Below are positions 1-5,150 of a stretch of DNA of 6,508 nucleotides, piece by piece (within the stretch, counting starts at the first letter, position 1; every line of letters begins with the position of its first letter). The stretch is from Thermotogaceae bacterium (GTDB lineage: Bacteria > Thermotogota > Thermotogae > Thermotogales > Thermotogaceae): the NCBI GenBank assembly GCA_021161105.1, contig JAGHBG010000148.1, forward strand, positions 1-6,508, read 5' to 3'. The position numbers were made by a program, and so were the translations under genes. The notes beneath the pieces are model-generated. The model was not told the DNA's origin. It ran no database searches and worked only from the letters and a program-made list of their open reading frames with translations.

Positions 1-89
1 CCTCTGAAGAAGTCATCAAATACTCTATCAATTTCTCTTTGAAGTTCTCTAAACGGTTTGAAGAAGTCTTCTCTTCTTTCGATTAACAT
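1..89 (-). CDS. Small heat shock protein, Hsp20/alpha-crystallin family (N-terminal fragment)
   Basis: Only the first 29 codons are present; the gene continues past the left edge. The peptide starts MLIERREDFFKPFRELQREI and ends with DRVFDDFFR. This amphipathic arm, rich in Phe, Arg and Glu, is typical of bacterial class A Hsp20 proteins and resembles the start of the Thermotoga maritima Hsp20 as I recall it. The alpha-crystallin domain that would prove the family lies outside the window. Such proteins are cytoplasmic, ATP-independent holdases that keep unfolded proteins soluble and hand them to DnaK. The ATG at 89-87 follows a strong ribosome binding site, GGGAGGTGG at 102-94, four bases upstream. 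It lies 34 bases downstream of dnaK on the same strand with no hairpin terminator between them, so it is probably the second gene of a dnaK-hsp20 operon. The family call rests on a short N-terminus plus context. Confidence 0.8.
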   Translation of the reverse strand, partial: MLIERREDFFKPFRELQREIDRVFDDFFR

Positions 90-123
90 ACTTCCACCTC
101 CCTTTTCTTTCTATTTTTTATTT

Positions 124-1920
124 TTATTGTTGCCCTCCTGAAGCTTGCTGATTTTGATCATTTTGCTGCTGTTGCTTGTAGATATATTCTCCTATTTTCA
201 TTGATTCTTTTTGCAAATCATCGAAGAGAAGCTTCACTTTTGGTATGTCGTTTTTGTTTATAGCGTCTCTTAAATCTTTAATCATGTTTTCCAGCTTGTC
301 CTTGAGTTCCTGTGGCACTTTATCTCCGTATTCTTTCAGGGTTTTTTCCACATGATATGCAAGGTCGTCAGCTTTATTCTTGAGTTCAATTTCTTCTCTC
401 AGTCTCTTGTCTTGTTCTTCGTATCTTTGTGCATCTTCTATCATCTTTTGAATTTCATCATCAGAGAGTTTGTGTCTTCCTGTTACCACCATCTTCTGTT
501 CTTTTCCGGATCCAAGGTCTTTTGCACTTACATGCACTATTCCGTCGCTGTCAATATCAAATGTTACTTCGATTTGTGGTATTCCTCTGGGTGCAGGTGG
601 TATTCCTACAAGTTTGAAGGAACCAAGGAATATATTATCTTTTGCCAGCGGTCTTTCTCCCTGGTAAACTCTTATCTCAACTTCTGTCTGATAATCCTCC
701 ACAGTTGTGAATATCTTGCTCTTTTTAACTGGTATAGTGGTATTTCTTGAAATTATCGGTTCGAATAGTCCTCCTTTTACTTCAATTCCTAAAGTTAATG
801 GTGTAACGTCGACGAGGACTACATCCTTATCTTTTGCGCCTTCCGTTCCGGCTATTATAGCTGCCTGAATTGCTGCACCAATTGCAACCGCTTCATCGGG
901 GTTAACGCTCCTGTTGGGCTCTTTTCCAAATATTTCTTTTATGAAGTTCTGGACCATTGGAACCCTTGTCATTCCACCAACCAGGATTATTTCGTCTATA
1001 TCCTGTGGTGAAAGTTTTGCGTCACTCAATGCTCTTTCAACAGGACCTCTTGTCATTTCTATAAGATCTTTTGTCAGGGATTCAAAAAGTGCTCTTGTGA
1101 TTCTCATTTCAAGATGAAGTGGCCCGCCTTCTGTCACTGTGATGAATGGCAAGCTTACTTCTGTTTCCAGCTTTGTTGAAAGTTCTATCTTCGCTTTTTC
1201 TGCTGCATCTCTTAATCTTTGGAGAGCCTGTCTATCTTCTCTTAAGTCTATGCCATGTTGTTTTTTGAATTCTTCCGCCATGTAATCGATTAATCTCTGG
1301 TCGAAATCATCTCCACCAAGATGGTTATTGCCAGAGGTTGCAACAACCTGAATCACTCCATCACCAATTTCGAGGATTGATACATCAAATGTTCCTCCAC
1401 CAAGGTCGTACACAAGAACTTTATGTTCACCTTTTTTATCAAGTCCGTAGGCAAGTGCGGCTGCCGTTGGCTCGTTAATAACCCTTAAAACATCAAATCC
1501 TGCAATGATTCCGGCTTCTTTTGTGGCCTGCCTTTGTGCATCATTGAAATATGCAGGACATGTTATAACTGCTTTCTTTATTTCTCCACCAAGATAGCTT
1601 TCTGCATCTTTCTTGAGTTTCTTCAGAATGAAAGCGCTTATCTCCTGTGGTGTGTACTCTTTATCGTCGATCTTTACTTTGTAGTCTGTTCCCATCTTTC
1701 TTTTGATGGATTTAATGGTTCTTTCCGGATTAAGGATGATCTGTCTTTTTGCAGGTTCACCTACAAGTATTTCACCGTTCTTCCCGAAAGACACAACAGA
1801 TGGTGTAATTCTGCTTCCTTCTGCACTGGGAATAACTTCAACAGTTCCATCGTCTTTCATCCATGCTATAACAGAATTGGTTGTTCCAAGATCTATTCCA
1901 ACTACATATTCCTTTGCCAT
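124..1920 (-). CDS. dnaK: Molecular chaperone DnaK (Hsp70)
   Basis: DnaK is the cytoplasmic ATP-driven Hsp70 chaperone that binds exposed hydrophobic peptides with DnaJ and GrpE. The 598-residue protein is complete. The nucleotide-binding domain (about 1-365) has phosphate loop 1 GIDLGTTNS at 8-16, INEPTAAALAYG at 148-159, phosphate loop 2 DLGGGTFDVS at 172-181, HLGGDDFD at 200-207 and the adenosine motif ILVGGMTRVP at 312-321. The interdomain linker DVVLVDVTPLTLG (366-378) leads to the beta-sandwich substrate domain, with GERPLAKDN at 421-429 and FDIDSDGIVHVSAKD at 454-468. A charged helical lid runs to about 580. The final 17 residues are Gln/Asn-rich and lack an acidic EEVD-like end. The segment between MG at 76-77 and YTPQEIS at 89-95 is short; proteobacterial DnaK carries about 23-27 more residues there. 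Asn199 replaces the Thr of E. coli DnaK, as I recall for Gram-positive DnaK. The ATG at 1920 follows a perfect AAGGAGGTGA at 1936-1927. hsp20 follows; dnaJ and grpE are not in the window. Confidence 0.98.
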   Translation of the reverse strand: MAKEYVVGIDLGTTNSVIAWMKDDGTVEVIPSAEGSRITPSVVSFGKNGEILVGEPAKRQIILNPERTIKSIKRKMGTDYKVKIDDKEYTPQEISAFILKKLKKDAESYLGGEIKKAVITCPAYFNDAQRQATKEAGIIAGFDVLRVINEPTAAALAYGLDKKGEHKVLVYDLGGGTFDVSILEIGDGVIQVVATSGNNHLGGDDFDQRLIDYMAEEFKKQHGIDLREDRQALQRLRDAAEKAKIELSTKLETEVSLPFITVTEGGPLHLEMRITRALFESLTKDLIEMTRGPVERALSDAKLSPQDIDEIILVGGMTRVPMVQNFIKEIFGKEPNRSVNPDEAVAIGAAIQAAIIAGTEGAKDKDVVLVDVTPLTLGIEVKGGLFEPIISRNTTIPVKKSKIFTTVEDYQTEVEIRVYQGERPLAKDNIFLGSFKLVGIPPAPRGIPQIEVTFDIDSDGIVHVSAKDLGSGKEQKMVVTGRHKLSDDEIQKMIEDAQRYEEQDKRLREEIELKNKADDLAYHVEKTLKEYGDKVPQELKDKLENMIKDLRDAINKNDIPKVKLLFDDLQKESMKIGEYIYKQQQQNDQNQQASGGQQ

Positions 1921-1926
1921 ATCCTT

Positions 1927-1936
1927 TCACCTCCTT
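1927..1936 (-). promoter_or_regulatory. Ribosome binding site of dnaK
   Basis: AAGGAGGTGA on the minus strand, six bases before the ATG at 1920, is fully complementary to the 3' end of bacterial 16S rRNA. It fixes the dnaK start and predicts very efficient translation. Confidence 0.9.
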
Positions 1937-1958
1937 CTTCCGTTCCACTTCGACGTTA

Positions 1959-1987
1959 ATTATATATCCCTGGTTCAAAGAGTTCAA
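1959..1987 (-). promoter_or_regulatory. Predicted sigma-70-type promoter of dnaK-hsp20
   Basis: On the minus strand, -35 TTGAAC (1987-1982; 5 of 6 consensus) and -10 TATAAT (1964-1959; 6 of 6) are separated by exactly 17 bases. A-rich sequence just upstream (about 1988-2010) could act as an UP element. Transcription would start near 1952, giving a leader of about 31 bases that contains the perfect ribosome binding site. A second TTGAAC lies at 1978-1973, nine bases downstream of the first, too close to the -10 to serve as its -35. No CIRCE overlaps this promoter; the nearest lies 83 bases upstream of the -35. The start site is inferred. Confidence 0.78.
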
Positions 1988-2057
1988 CTTTTTGTTTCAT
2001 ATTTATCAATGTTGTTTGGGCTCATGGTGACTTATATGGCGATGATGTAATGTTTTT

Positions 2058-2087
2058 TTAACCAAATTTTATAGCACTCGTTACGAT
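2058..2087 (+). promoter_or_regulatory. Candidate promoter of the rbfA operon (weak)
   Basis: TTAACC (2058-2063; 4 of 6 for -35) and TACGAT (2082-2087; 4 of 6 for -10) are 18 bases apart and would start transcription near 2094. An alternative is TTACGA (2081-2086) with TTTTAT (2104-2109), spacer 17, starting near 2116. Neither is strong. Both overlap the CIRCE at 2071-2097, so HrcA bound there would be expected to block either one. The region contains no better plus-strand pair that I can see. Confidence 0.3.
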
Positions 2088-2097
2088 AGAATGCTAA
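2071..2097. promoter_or_regulatory. CIRCE element (HrcA operator) in the dnaK/rbfA divergent region
   Basis: The left arm ATAGCACTC (2071-2079), a nine-base spacer GTTACGATA (2080-2088) and the right arm GAATGCTAA (2089-2097) match the CIRCE consensus TTAGCACTC-N9-GAGTGCTAA at 16 of 18 arm positions with the exact spacer length. The mismatches are A for T at 2071 and A for G at 2091. CIRCE is the operator of HrcA, a repressor of chaperone operons whose activity is tied to GroEL in several bacteria. Here it lies 42 bases upstream of the rbfA ATG and 150 bases upstream of the dnaK ATG. Its location between two divergent units and next to a chaperone gene argues against chance. Which unit it controls is not decided by the sequence. 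Confidence 0.87.
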
Positions 2098-2101
2098 ATT
2101 A

Positions 2102-2118
2102 GATTTTATGATAAAATC
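2102..2118. repeat. 17-base perfect AT-rich palindrome upstream of rbfA
   Basis: GATTTTAT (2102-2109) and ATAAAATC (2111-2118) are perfect inverted repeats around a single G at 2110. The palindrome lies five bases after the CIRCE and ten bases before the rbfA ribosome binding site. In DNA it could be a half-site-symmetric operator. In RNA it could form a six-pair hairpin with loop AUGAU. It lacks a GC-rich stem and a trailing T run, so it is not a convincing terminator on either strand. Its function is unknown. Confidence 0.5.
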
Positions 2119-2139
2119 AAAACCGCCGGAGGTGATTGT

Positions 2140-2529
2140 ATGAACCCAGAATACAGAAGATCTATGATAGAGTCTGAGCTCCAAAAACTGCTCAGTGAAG
2201 CTGTAACCATGCTTCGTGATCCGAGAATAAAAAAAGAGTATGTGACGATCTCTAAAGTATTTCTTTCAAAAGACAAAAGATATGCCGATGTTTATGTAAG
2301 TTTTCTTGGGGGTGAGGAAGAAAGAAGGGAAACGGTGGAGCTTTTAAACAAAGCAAAAGGATTTTTCAGAACTTATGTTGCAAAGAATCTTCGACTTTTT
2401 ACAGCACCTGAAATCAGGTTCTACGAAGACAAAGGAATTGAATCCAGTGTAAGGGTTAACCAGCTTTTAAATCAGATGGGATATGATGCTTTGAAAGAAA
2501 TTGAAGGAGAGGATGAAGAGGAAAAGTGA
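2140..2529 (+). CDS. rbfA: 30S ribosome-binding factor RbfA
   Basis: RbfA is a small cytoplasmic KH-fold protein that binds the immature 30S subunit near the 5' helix of 16S rRNA and helps late maturation. The 129-residue protein is complete and of typical family length. Family marks are the early helix YRRSMIESELQKLLSEAVTM (5-24), DPRI (27-30), the first KH strand and turn VTISKVFLSKDKRYADVYVS (35-54), and the C-terminal block with FFRTYVAKNLRL (75-86), APEIRFYED (89-97) and LLNQM (109-113). The short acidic tail (EGEDEEEK) is disordered-looking. The ATG at 2140 follows GGAGGTGAT at 2128-2136, which fixes the start. It is the first gene of the plus-strand operon, and its TGA overlaps the GTG of truB by four bases. 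The CIRCE and a palindrome lie directly upstream, so heat-shock repressor control is possible but not shown. Confidence 0.95.
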   Translation: MNPEYRRSMIESELQKLLSEAVTMLRDPRIKKEYVTISKVFLSKDKRYADVYVSFLGGEEERRETVELLNKAKGFFRTYVAKNLRLFTAPEIRFYEDKGIESSVRVNQLLNQMGYDALKEIEGEDEEEK

Positions 2530-3455
2530 ATGGAATATTGAACGCGTATAAACCAAAAGGTCCAACATCTCATGATGTTGTAGATGAACTCAGGAGAAAA
2601 ACTAAGGAAAAGAGGATTGGTCATGCAGGGACACTTGACCCCTTTGCAAGGGGAGTGCTTGTTATTGGTATTGGAAGAAAGGCAACAAGAATTTTAGACT
2701 TATTGAAGAATGAAAGAAAAACATACTGGGTGAAAATGCAGCTTGGTATTGTCACCGAAACTTTTGATATAACGGGGCAGGTAAGAGAAGAAAACGAGTG
2801 TGATAAAGATAAGGATGAGATAATAGAAGCTGTTAAAAGCTTTGAAGGAGAATACATGCAGGTGCCGCCTGCTTATTCCGCAAGGAAGTACAGGGGAAGG
2901 AAACTTTATGAACTGGCGAGACAGGGAAAAATAATAAGGCTTCCTCCAAAAAAAGTTACGATATATAAAATTTGGGATATTGAAGTAAACCTTCCCTTTG
3001 CTTCATTTAGAGCAGAGGTATCTCCAGGAACGTACATAAGGTCTCTTTGTATGGATATAGGGTACAGGCTTGAATGTGGTGGTACTGCCGTGGAGCTCGT
3101 TAGAGAAAAAGTAGGGGGTTTTTCAATAGAAAATTCTGTTAATCCTTTTGAGCTTCCGCCAGAAAAGGTCGAAAAGTACTTGATTCCTATCGAAGAGGTT
3201 CTCAGGAAGATTCCAGGGCTCTTATTAACAGAATCGGGCAAAAAGAAAGTTTTGAATGGCGGTCATCCGTTCCTTGAGGATATTGAAGGAATACTGGGAA
3301 AATTCAAAAAAGATCAGATGATAAAACTTGTCAGCAAAAATGGGGTTATAATAGCCCTTGCGAAAGCCGAAAGAAATTCATCTTTTATAAATACCCTTGA
3401 AAAACATGGCAGAAATGAAAGAGTAGCAAAACTTGAAAAGGTTTTGGGGGAATAG
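2526..3455 (+). CDS. truB: tRNA pseudouridine(55) synthase TruB
   Basis: TruB isomerises uridine 55 to pseudouridine in the T-psi-C loop of tRNAs; the enzyme is cytoplasmic and needs no cofactor. The 309-residue protein is complete. The catalytic domain (about 1-225) shows KPKGPTSHDVV (9-19), the active-site motif GHAGTLDPFARGVL (32-45) with nucleophile Asp38, the base-stacking Tyr67 in RKTYWVKMQLG (64-74), GIVTETFDITG (74-84), VPPAYSARKYRGRKLYELAR (113-132), and SPGTYIRSL (166-174) with the conserved Arg172. GGTAVELVREKVGGFS (186-201) is the usual end of the catalytic core. Residues about 230-282 look like a C-terminal PUA RNA-binding domain. The start is GTG at 2526, inside the GTGA overlap with the rbfA stop and preceded by GAGG at 2518-2521; the ATG at 2530 is out of frame. 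The overlap suggests translational coupling to rbfA. Confidence 0.96.
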   Translation: MNGILNAYKPKGPTSHDVVDELRRKTKEKRIGHAGTLDPFARGVLVIGIGRKATRILDLLKNERKTYWVKMQLGIVTETFDITGQVREENECDKDKDEIIEAVKSFEGEYMQVPPAYSARKYRGRKLYELARQGKIIRLPPKKVTIYKIWDIEVNLPFASFRAEVSPGTYIRSLCMDIGYRLECGGTAVELVREKVGGFSIENSVNPFELPPEKVEKYLIPIEEVLRKIPGLLLTESGKKKVLNGGHPFLEDIEGILGKFKKDQMIKLVSKNGVIIALAKAERNSSFINTLEKHGRNERVAKLEKVLGE

Positions 3456-3457
3456 AA

Positions 3458-4345
3458 ATGGGATATGCTGTAACAATCGGTGTTTACGATGGAGTACATA
3501 TAGGCCATCAGAAGATACTGCAAAAGCTTGGAGAAATAGCAAATAAAAAAAGTTTAATAACAAAAGTCTATACCATTCTTTATCCAATGGAGTACTATTC
3601 ATCTGGTTTTAAAGGACTTCTTATGACTCCACAGGAAAGGATAGTTATGCTTCAAGAATTTGCGGAAGAAGTGGAATTTCTTGATCTTGCGGAAATTTTC
3701 CATCTACCCCATGAAGAGTTCTTCCAATTTCTTGTTGAAAACGATACGAAGGCTATTGTAGTTGGAGAGGATTTTCGATACGGTTATAAAGGCATGGGAA
3801 ATATAAATACTCTTAGAGAATCCTCTGAAAAGCACGGGATAGAACTTTATGTTATGAAGGATATTTTGTGCGACGGCGGTATAAGGATAAGTAGTTCGAG
3901 AATAAGGGAATTAATATCCCGGGGAAAAATGGAAAGGGTAAGGGAAATCCTTGGCAGGTATTACAAAATTTTCGGGAAAGTTTATAGAGATATGGGTCTT
4001 GGAAGAAAGCTCGGGTATCCAACTGCGAATGTGGATAGAGGACACGAGAGACTTGTAATTCCAAAACTTGGAGTTTATTTTTCGCGTGTTAAGATAGGGG
4101 ATGAGTATTTTTTTGGTGTTACCAACATCGGCAGGAGGCCAACAGTTAAGGAAGAAGCAGTTGTTAAATATGAAACATATATTCTGGACTTTGATAGAGA
4201 TATTTATGATAGAAGAATTGAAGTGGAATTAATTAAATATTTAAGAGGAGAAGAAAAATTTTCTTCTCTTGGAGAGCTTAAAAATGCAATTGCAAACGAT
4301 GTAAAGACAGCAAGGGAGCTGATTGGAGCGTGGAGCGAAAAATAG
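3458..4345 (+). CDS. ribF: Bifunctional riboflavin kinase / FAD synthetase RibF
   Basis: RibF phosphorylates riboflavin to FMN and adenylates FMN to FAD, in the cytoplasm. The complete 295-residue protein has the usual two-domain layout. The N-terminal nucleotidyltransferase domain (about 1-165) has the nucleotide-binding motif GVYDGVHIGHQ (8-18), VVGEDFRYG (101-109) and ISSSRIRELISRGKMERV (144-161), the counterpart of the ISSTxIR motif. The C-terminal kinase domain (about 167-293) has GRKLGYPTANV (182-192), GVYFSRV (205-211), GVTNIGRRPTV (220-230) and KYETYILDFDRDIYDRRIEV (237-256), with Glu239 as the likely catalytic base and DIYD where most relatives have DLYG. KYLRGEEKF (260-268) follows. 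It starts at ATG 3458, two bases after truB, with GGGGG at 3446-3450 as ribosome binding site. Its end overlaps the next gene by 16 bases. No FMN riboswitch precedes it. Confidence 0.96.
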   Translation: MGYAVTIGVYDGVHIGHQKILQKLGEIANKKSLITKVYTILYPMEYYSSGFKGLLMTPQERIVMLQEFAEEVEFLDLAEIFHLPHEEFFQFLVENDTKAIVVGEDFRYGYKGMGNINTLRESSEKHGIELYVMKDILCDGGIRISSSRIRELISRGKMERVREILGRYYKIFGKVYRDMGLGRKLGYPTANVDRGHERLVIPKLGVYFSRVKIGDEYFFGVTNIGRRPTVKEEAVVKYETYILDFDRDIYDRRIEVELIKYLRGEEKFSSLGELKNAIANDVKTARELIGAWSEK

Positions 4346-4755
4346 TCAAAATATTGATTTTTGCTGGATTTTACGTTTCCTTATATTACTTCCTGCTTCT
4401 GCTACATTTAAAAAGTTTGGAAATTTTCGTTTACTTTCCGCTTTTGATAGCTGCGTTTTCAAAGAAGCATCTTGAAAATTACGAGAGAGGTTTTGCCGGA
4501 GCTATAGGAGTTATCATGGCTAAAGGGGTGGAACTTAAGCTTCTAAGTGGGTATACTTTACTTGAGGCTGTACTGGTATGGCTGGGGGGATACGTAACAG
4601 GCTTCAAAAGGATGATTGCTTCCTTTGTATCCCCAGCTACATTTTTTATATACCTTTTAATAAATGGCGTAGAATTTTGGAAGGCTCTTTTGGGATATAT
4701 GATCACGGGTGTAATATTATACATATTGCTTGGAAAAGGAGGAGATAGTCGATGA
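4330..4755 (+). CDS. Small polytopic membrane protein of unknown function
   Basis: I do not recognise this 141-residue protein. It is strongly hydrophobic, with about five or six candidate membrane segments: roughly 6-24, 30-44, 54-66, 74-91, 96-112 and 117-135. Short basic stretches (SKKHLENYERG 44-54, GFKRM 91-95) probably face the cytoplasm. No signal peptide, enzyme motif or cysteine is visible. The proposed start is GTG at 4330, 16 bases inside the end of ribF, with AAGGGAG at 4312-4318 upstream; no ATG occurs in frame before residue 63. Its TGA overlaps the yajC ATG as ATGA, and its Gly-Lys-Gly-Gly tail is encoded by the yajC ribosome binding site. The tight packing suggests real expression as part of the operon. 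Position between ribF and yajC would fit a role in flavin handling or the Sec machinery, but that is inference only. I recall a hypothetical gene in the same position in T. maritima. Confidence 0.8.
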   Translation: MERKIVKILIFAGFYVSLYYFLLLLHLKSLEIFVYFPLLIAAFSKKHLENYERGFAGAIGVIMAKGVELKLLSGYTLLEAVLVWLGGYVTGFKRMIASFVSPATFFIYLLINGVEFWKALLGYMITGVILYILLGKGGDSR

Positions 4756-5117
4756 GTAACATCGTTTTTGCAGGGGCGCCGGGAGCTGCACCGGCACCAA
4801 CGACAGGAACAACAGCAGCTACTGGAGGATGGGGAAGTCTTCTTTTCATGCTTCTTATATTCTTTCTCATGTTTTACTTTTTAATCATATTGCCGCAAAG
4901 AAAAAGAGAAAAAGAATTCCAGAAAATGATAGCCGATATGAAGAGAGGTGACACGATAATAACAGCTGGTGGTGTTGTGGGAAAGATCATTGATATTAAA
5001 AAAGATACGGTTAAGATAAAGACTGCCAATACAACAGAACTTGAAGTTACTAAGAGGTCAATAGCGACTGTCATAAAGGCTAAAGAAGAAAAGAAAGAAG
5101 AAAAAGAAGAAAAATAA
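4752..5117 (+). CDS. yajC: Preprotein translocase accessory subunit YajC
   Basis: YajC is a small inner-membrane protein that associates with SecD-SecF and the SecYEG channel. The complete 121-residue protein has one membrane segment at about 28-47 (WGSLLFMLLIFFLMFYFLII), followed by the family signature PQRKREKEFQKMIADMKRGD (48-67) and TIITAGGVVGKI (68-79), then a short beta domain ending near 108. The N-terminal 26 residues are rich in Ala, Gly, Pro and Thr and probably lie outside the cytoplasm. The last 13 residues are almost all Lys and Glu, from a purine-only run at about 5084-5114. It starts at ATG 4752, overlapping the preceding stop by four bases, with AAAAGGAGGAG at 4735-4745 as ribosome binding site. 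secD follows after 33 bases, the classical yajC-secD order. Confidence 0.95.
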   Translation: MSNIVFAGAPGAAPAPTTGTTAATGGWGSLLFMLLIFFLMFYFLIILPQRKREKEFQKMIADMKRGDTIITAGGVVGKIIDIKKDTVKIKTANTTELEVTKRSIATVIKAKEEKKEEKEEK

Positions 5118-5120
5118 TCC

Positions 5121-5143
5121 AAAAGGAGTTGTCGAAAGGAGGG
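5121..5143 (+). promoter_or_regulatory. Tandem Shine-Dalgarno-like sequences before secD
   Basis: The 33-base yajC-secD gap holds AAAAGGAG (5121-5128) and AAAGGAGGG (5135-5143). The second lies seven bases before the secD GTG at 5151 and fixes that start. The first has no in-frame start at a useful distance. It may help hold ribosomes arriving from yajC, or be a leftover of a duplicated site. No terminator or promoter is visible in this gap. Confidence 0.55.
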
Positions 5144-5150
5144 TTAGATA

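Noticed and set aside
90..123. T-rich stretch between dnaK and hsp20 as a possible terminator.
   Set aside because: On the transcribed strand it reads as an A-rich run followed by a strong ribosome binding site, with no stem; it is an operon junction.
352..750. Long plus-strand open frames opposite dnaK (also around 914-1117 and 1534-2050).
   Set aside because: They are antisense shadows of dnaK with Cys/Ser/Phe-rich, non-protein-like composition and no start signals; dnaK is unambiguous on the other strand.
1973..1987. Direct repeat of TTGAAC on the minus strand (1987-1982 and 1978-1973) as a possible activator site.
   Set aside because: The upstream copy is explained as the -35 box, and the second copy is short and falls within the spacer; two six-base copies are too little to call a binding site.
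2009..2050. Short plus-strand reading frame of 13 residues (MLFGLMVTYMAMM) in the dnaK-rbfA control region, a possible leader peptide.
   Set aside because: It has no Shine-Dalgarno sequence and no recognisable promoter, and a run of Met and hydrophobic codons is weak evidence.
2906..3241. Minus-strand open frames opposite truB, ribF, yajC and secD.
   Set aside because: They are shadows of clearly identified plus-strand genes and have no ribosome binding sites or family motifs.
3440..3460. Possible FMN riboswitch control of ribF.
   Set aside because: Only two bases separate truB and ribF, and the rbfA leader is too short and lacks the conserved RFN elements.
4246..4270. Near-perfect inverted repeat in ribF: GAGAAGAAAA (4248-4257) and TTTTCTTCTC (4259-4268).
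   Set aside because: It encodes the conserved RibF stretch Gly-Glu-Glu-Lys-Phe-Ser-Ser-Leu and is explained by codon choice. It has no loop of its own, no trailing T run and is inside the gene, so it is not a credible terminator.
5081..5117. Purine-only A/G run at the end of yajC, as a possible slippage or frameshift site.
   Set aside because: The frame encodes a plausible Lys/Glu tail, common for YajC, and ends in a normal TAA; there is no structure or alternative frame product to suggest programmed shifting.
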